Below, one piece after another: positions 4,715 to 8,216 of a DNA stretch of 8,216 nt. The position numbers and the translations under genes are program-made. This DNA is from Fibrobacteria bacterium GUT77 (GTDB lineage: Bacteria; Fibrobacterota; Chitinivibrionia; Chitinivibrionales; Chitinispirillaceae), in contig LIUJ01000259.1 of assembly GCA_001462255.1 (NCBI GenBank), positions 1 to 8,216 on the forward strand, read 5' to 3'. How positions within the stretch are numbered: position 1 is the first letter of the stretch; every line of letters begins with the position of its first letter. Below the pieces are notes generated by a model. The model was not told the DNA's origin, made no database searches, and worked only from the letters and a program-made list of their open reading frames with translations.

Positions 4715-5923
4715 ATGATGAGACGGGAGGCTTCGCGCCTAATATTGACGATGGCGGAGAACCATCGACAACTGATAATCGCCGGGCCGCGCTACGCGGG
4801 AAAGAGCGCGCTCGTCAAACGGGTGTTGTCCGGCCATACCTACATCGACCTTGAGTCGCCGGACAACGCGGCGTTTGCACGAAACCGTCCGGCTACGTTT
4901 TTCGAACACTATCGGGGCGACATAATAATAGACGAATTTCACCGCGTGCCGGAGCTATTCCGGTACATACGGGGCGCTACGGCAAAAAGGCATATTGTGC
5001 TGATTACCTCCCGCAAACCGTCGCAAAGTATCCGGCAGTCCGCCGCACGCTATACGCCCCCAAACGCTACCCCGACAAAGATCACCGCGAACACGGTCGC
5101 AAAATCTCACGTCGGCGCGATAACCATGTTGCCGCCTTCCATAAGAGAACTTGACTACAACCGCATAAGCCTCGAACGGGACGAATACATACACAGCGGG
5201 TTCATGCTGGGCGCGTATAGGAAAAAGATCGATCCGAGGGAGACGCAACTCAACTACCTAACCGCCCTGTTGCAAAACGACATCGCGCCGCTTGTGCGCG
5301 TGGAGAACAGGGATGCCTTCAAGCGCTTCTTAAGACTCTTGGCGGAACGCGTGGGGCTGGCCCTAAACCCGTATACCTTCGCGGACACCGTAGGCGTACG
5401 GCCGTCGGCGCTTGTCAGGTGGCTACGCGTGCTTGAAGCGCACTTCGTAATCTTTAGGGTGCCCGTCTACTCGGATCGTTTACGCGTACGCTCAAGGGCA
5501 ATCAGCGCCCCCAAATTTTACTTCACCGACGTGGGTCTCGCCGCCTACTTGCTCAAAATACAGACCCCTGACCAAGTCCACCGCCATCCGGCCGTGGGTA
5601 ACCTATTCGAAAACTTGGTTGTGGCCGAAGCGCTGAAGGCGGCCTGCAATTCCGGGCAAGACGCGAGCATGTTTTACTACCGCAATCGGGACGGATTTGA
5701 GGTCGACCTCGTTTTGCCGAGGGGACGCGCCATACTGCCCATAGAGATAAAATCAAGCGCGACATTCAACTCCGCGTTCGCCGACAACATAAAGCGCTTT
5801 CACTCGTTCGCGGAAAACATTTTGGACGGATACGTCGTGTACGGCGGAGCGGGAAGCGACCGTGTAAACGGCGCCAAGTACGTCAATTTTCGGGAGGTAG
5901 GGGCGATTGTACGGGGGTGGTAA
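4715..5923 (+). CDS. AAA_14 / DUF4143 family ATPase
   Basis: The 402-residue product matches the common AAA_14 plus DUF4143 ATPases in length and domain order. Walker A is GPRYAGKS (24-31) and Walker B is IIIDEFHRVPELF (70-82), followed by the sensor strand HIVLITS (93-99). The C-terminal DUF4143 part (about 180-350) shows YLTALLQNDI, FYFTDVGLAAYLL (268-280), GNLFENLVVAEALK (295-308) and a PDDEXK-like FEVDLVL...LPIEIKSS with Asp331, Glu344 and Lys346. Between sensor and DUF4143 the usual SLAGR segment reads SHVGA, so its arginine is lost. A Ser/Thr/Ala-rich stretch of about 30 residues (100-130) precedes it. GGGAGG at 4704-4709 supports the ATG at 4715; the adjacent ATG at 4718 is equally possible. 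The molecular function of this widespread family is not settled. Nuclease-like or DNA-related activity is inferred from the motifs. Confidence 0.92.
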   Translation: MMRREASRLILTMAENHRQLIIAGPRYAGKSALVKRVLSGHTYIDLESPDNAAFARNRPATFFEHYRGDIIIDEFHRVPELFRYIRGATAKRHIVLITSRKPSQSIRQSAARYTPPNATPTKITANTVAKSHVGAITMLPPSIRELDYNRISLERDEYIHSGFMLGAYRKKIDPRETQLNYLTALLQNDIAPLVRVENRDAFKRFLRLLAERVGLALNPYTFADTVGVRPSALVRWLRVLEAHFVIFRVPVYSDRLRVRSRAISAPKFYFTDVGLAAYLLKIQTPDQVHRHPAVGNLFENLVVAEALKAACNSGQDASMFYYRNRDGFEVDLVLPRGRAILPIEIKSSATFNSAFADNIKRFHSFAENILDGYVVYGGAGSDRVNGAKYVNFREVGAIVRGW

Positions 5924-5925
5924 TC

Positions 5926-5953
5926 GCGTAGGGACAAAGTTACGCCCCTACGC
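5926..5953. repeat. REP-like hairpin between convergent genes
   Basis: GCGTAGGG (5926-5933) and CCCTACGC (5946-5953) pair perfectly around a 12-base loop. It starts 2 bases after the stop of the DUF4143 ATPase gene and lies 38 bases before the end of the convergent FISUMP gene. No T-tract follows. It may act as a shared transcription end. Its GTAGGG...CCCTAC form also resembles small interspersed palindromic repeats, which cannot be confirmed from one copy. Confidence 0.5.
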
Positions 5954-5991
5954 CGGATTCCTCACGCGGTAATGATATCGACGGCTACCGC

Positions 5992-7761
5992 TTATTTATC
6001 TCTCACGCACCTGACCGAATAACCGTCGTCCTTGCTATACGCGTTGTTTACCATAATCCCGTTTGTATAGGACATCATCCTAAAATCGGCAAAATCATCG
6101 CTGGGGTCGTACGTCGCGGTCCACCAGTAGCCGTATTTGCCGGCTTCCTTAAACTCGCCTTTGCTATATCCGCGCATACCGCCGGGCAACGCCGAAAATT
6201 CGAAATCGTCGTCGCCTTTGCCGTCGGTATCGTCTTTGTACCGCGTCCACCCGCTCTTGGCTTTCAACTTCTTACCGGCGTTGAGCCAGCTTGTAGCGTA
6301 ATCGTCCTCACAACAATCGTCTTTTTTCCCTCCGACCGCCGTCGCCAAATTATCCCACTCCTTGCGTGACGGCAGGTGCCAACCGGCCGGACACGCCTTC
6401 TTCGCCGTCGCCCAATCATACAACCTACCGTATTTATCGCAGTAGGACGCGTCGTTGTCATAACACCAAGATATGTCCACATGATAATTCAAATTCTCCA
6501 TCATCCACGTCTGACCGCCTATTGTTTGGGTCTTGTACGACTTACCGTCCCTTCCGTCGGTCAACGTGCCGCTTTTCGCGGCCTCCGTATCGCCGGCTTT
6601 GGAAAACGCCGCGTAATTCTTCGCCGCCGCCAAAACCCCCGCCACGGTTTTGTTCTTTCCAAGATTTCCATTAACATAAGCGCTCAGTTTGGCATCCGCC
6701 GCGAATTTATTGTCATAACTCAGAAAAACCTTAACCTCAAGGCCGCGGCCGTCGTAATCCAAGTCGGCCATTACAATCACGTCTTTTTGCCCGTCCTGAT
6801 TGACGTCATTGAACGATACCGCTCTGATATAGTAATCGCCGGAGTAACTGCCCGGAAACACGTACTTAACATTACCGCCGCCGTCAATCAGGTAAAATTT
6901 CAATAAAGTAGCCCCGTCAGCCGCCTTTTCCTTGCCGGATACAAACCATACGTTTTCAAATCCGTTTAATGAAGCTTTAAAACACTGGTCACGTATTATC
7001 TGAAAATTCGACGGCTGAAATTCTGTTTTTATCATTTCCCATAAAGGGCCGGGTTTGACATATTTGGAAATATCCGAGAAACTCAAACCGTACTGGGCGT
7101 ACGTACCGAGCACGTGAAGCGTGCTGATTTGAAACACCAAGCCCTCGGTTGAGAAATAAAACCAGCCGTCATTGGTTAACTCGTTTTTTATCTTATCCTT
7201 ATCGAAATAATTTTCTTTTATATACTCCTCCTCGTCTTCCGGCCAAATTATTTTCGCCCGACTGATAAAGTATCGCACGAAATCGTCGTTCACGTTAACG
7301 ATGTCGCCCAACCGTATAAGATCGCCGGTTTTCATATTGAATTGCATATATGAAGTTTCATTGTTGGGATGGGCGGCGTATTGAACATAAGACGAACCGT
7401 TAAACTCAACGCTTAATATGTTGTTGCTACTCCACAACAAACTATAACCCAAATCGACCGATTCCTCGGGATCATAATTTTTACCGATATCTTTATTAAG
7501 AGCGTTGTTGATCTTCGTCATTTTAGTTTTATCCGAGAGCCCTTTTATTTGAGGATAAAAAATTTTTACCCCCTTCTTAGCGTTGTCCGGCGATTTGGTT
7601 CTCACAACATCATAGTCGGCAGCGACGCCGTTTATCCGTGTCAACTCGCCGCCGCTCTTACCGGCTGTTTCGGTTTTGACAGCGCCCTTCCCCGCCTGGG
7701 CAAATACAGAAACATAAGAAAATACCACTAAGGCGAACATCAAAACGATACGAGTTCTCAT
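5992..7761 (-). CDS. exported FISUMP-domain protein with DUF3298-like N-terminal region
   Basis: The 589-residue product starts with a clear signal peptide: Arg2 and Arg4, a hydrophobic core at 5-20, and cleavage likely after VFAQA (23). Residues about 64-245 resemble the DUF3298/RsiV-like periplasmic fold. They show IFYPQIKGLSD, the kinN-type INNAL, LSVEF...YAAHPNNETSY (116-138), a KTGDLIRLGDIV turn (144-155) and a late STEGLVFQIS strand pair. A calcium-loop-like DVNQDGQKD lies at 319-327. The C-terminal 190 residues (about 399-588) are a complete FISUMP domain: GTLTDGRDGKSYKT, GGQTWMMENLNY, YGRLYDWATAKKACPAGWHLPS, FSALPGG, YWWTAT and a YSVRCVRDK end. FISUMP proteins are secreted or surface proteins expanded in Fibrobacter, and their role is unknown. 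The AAG just before the ATG gives only a weak ribosome binding site. The neighbouring FISUMP gene lies 121 bases upstream on the same strand. Confidence 0.92.
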   Translation of the reverse strand: MRTRIVLMFALVVFSYVSVFAQAGKGAVKTETAGKSGGELTRINGVAADYDVVRTKSPDNAKKGVKIFYPQIKGLSDKTKMTKINNALNKDIGKNYDPEESVDLGYSLLWSSNNILSVEFNGSSYVQYAAHPNNETSYMQFNMKTGDLIRLGDIVNVNDDFVRYFISRAKIIWPEDEEEYIKENYFDKDKIKNELTNDGWFYFSTEGLVFQISTLHVLGTYAQYGLSFSDISKYVKPGPLWEMIKTEFQPSNFQIIRDQCFKASLNGFENVWFVSGKEKAADGATLLKFYLIDGGGNVKYVFPGSYSGDYYIRAVSFNDVNQDGQKDVIVMADLDYDGRGLEVKVFLSYDNKFAADAKLSAYVNGNLGKNKTVAGVLAAAKNYAAFSKAGDTEAAKSGTLTDGRDGKSYKTQTIGGQTWMMENLNYHVDISWCYDNDASYCDKYGRLYDWATAKKACPAGWHLPSRKEWDNLATAVGGKKDDCCEDDYATSWLNAGKKLKAKSGWTRYKDDTDGKGDDDFEFSALPGGMRGYSKGEFKEAGKYGYWWTATYDPSDDFADFRMMSYTNGIMVNNAYSKDDGYSVRCVRDK

Positions 7762-7882
7762 CTTGTCACCGTCCCGTTAAAAGTTAATGTGAACCGTTAT
7801 TTTTTTTACAACATCTCAACAACAAGCCCCGTTAGGGGCCAACACCGTATTAACATACCTATCATCCGACAGATGCCGATAA
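7762..7882 (-). other. intergenic stretch between tandem FISUMP genes, with hairpin
   Basis: On the minus strand GCCCC and GGGGC (positions 7826-7839 together) form a five-base-pair stem around a four-base loop. TTGTTGTTG follows, a possible weak terminator for the upstream FISUMP gene. Further on is a run of eight A residues on the minus strand (7794-7807 region) before the downstream start. I found no convincing promoter hexamer pair for the downstream gene, so it is unclear whether the two genes share a transcript. Confidence 0.35.
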
Positions 7883-8216
7883 TTATTTTTCCCTAACGCA
7901 CCGCACCGAATATTGGTCGTCGGCTTCGCCGAAAGAGGCGTCGAAGCCGCGGTCGAGTTGCAGGCTAAATTTCGCGCCGTCTTCCGCTCCGTCGTCGCTC
8001 ACCCACCACGCTCCGAATTCCTCGTAGCCGACGTAAGAACCGTCTTTCGCTACGCGCTTGCCGCCGGGTAACGCCGCAAAACCGAAATCATCCGCACCCT
8101 GATTGTTGCCCCAAAAACAGCAAGACGCGTCTTTCAGCTTAATACCCGCGCCGGTCCACTTGATATTCGCGTCCTCCTCCGTCTTCTCCATAGCGACTAC
8201 ACCCATCATATCCTCC
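7883..8216 (-). CDS. second FISUMP-domain protein, C-terminal part only
   Basis: The minus-strand frame runs to the right edge, so the beginning lies outside the window; about 110 residues are visible. They match the second half of a FISUMP domain: GIKLKD, the DDFGFAALPGGKR segment, FGAWWVSD, and the terminal DDQYSVRCVREK, almost identical to the YSVRCVRDK end of the neighbouring FISUMP protein. Two methionines near the edge follow a GGAGGA. That spacing is too tight, and the family continues upstream with a WxxL/M-type helix that the visible EDMMGVV fits, so I read them as internal. A cysteine pair (CCFW) replaces the usual SGW after the KLK motif. The protein is expected to be secreted, but its N-terminus is not visible. 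It is a paralogue of the downstream gene and probably arose by tandem duplication followed by divergence. Confidence 0.88.
   Translation of the reverse strand, partial: EDMMGVVAMEKTEEDANIKWTGAGIKLKDASCCFWGNNQGADDFGFAALPGGKRVAKDGSYVGYEEFGAWWVSDDGAEDGAKFSLQLDRGFDASFGEADDQYSVRCVREK

Noticed and set aside
4582..4854. Open frame of 90 codons overlapping the start of the DUF4143 ATPase gene
   Set aside because: It overlaps the Walker A region of the real gene in another register and shows no domain features.
6376..6906. Plus-strand open frame of 176 codons opposite the FISUMP gene
   Set aside because: Antisense shadow; the minus-strand frame has a signal peptide and a full FISUMP domain.
8204..8216. 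Start of the second FISUMP gene at the ATGs near the right edge after GGAGGA
   Set aside because: Spacing to the first ATG is one base and to the second four, and the upstream residues fit the middle of the FISUMP domain, so the gene continues beyond the edge.

Overview
The window reads as chromosomal sequence from a member of the Fibrobacterota (inference). The main evidence is two neighbouring genes on the minus strand at the right end. Both carry the FISUMP domain (Fibrobacter succinogenes major paralogous domain, TIGR02145), a family expanded in Fibrobacter and its relatives. Most of the window is moderately GC-rich. The left-edge nuclease gene and the area around 2270-2530 are visibly richer in A and T.

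Layout, left to right. At 2-421 is the C-terminal end of a DUF1016/YhcG-type PDDEXK nuclease. At 634-1152 is a small secreted or outer-membrane protein with its own likely promoter and leader. On the minus strand at 1184-2059 is an ispE-like GHMP kinase of the MEP isoprenoid pathway. Immediately upstream of it is a fragment of murB (2065-2268) that ends at a perfect 13-bp palindrome (2269-2298). To the right of the palindrome is a two-gene plus-strand operon, DUF4160 then DUF2442 (2365-2913), of a kind often discussed as toxin-antitoxin-like. Next is an aldo/keto reductase with a C-terminal two-cluster ferredoxin domain (3072-4274), with a promoter in front and a nested inverted-repeat terminator behind. 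A gap of about 440 bases rich in inverted repeats (4275-4714) leads to an AAA_14/DUF4143 ATPase (4715-5923). Then come a short hairpin repeat and the two tandem minus-strand FISUMP genes (5992-7761 and 7883 to the right edge).

The window does not form one pathway. Housekeeping or metabolic genes (ispE, aldo/keto reductase) and cell-surface genes (the small exported protein, the FISUMP proteins) are mixed with single accessory genes (DUF1016, DUF4160-DUF2442, DUF4143 ATPase). The murB remnant and the composition change around 2270-2530 suggest this part was rearranged. I see no CRISPR array, tRNA, rRNA, transposase or clearly new multi-gene system. The best leads are the palindrome between the murB fragment and the DUF4160-DUF2442 operon, the altered N-terminal motif and possible leaderless start of ispE, and the DUF3298-like plus FISUMP fusion protein.
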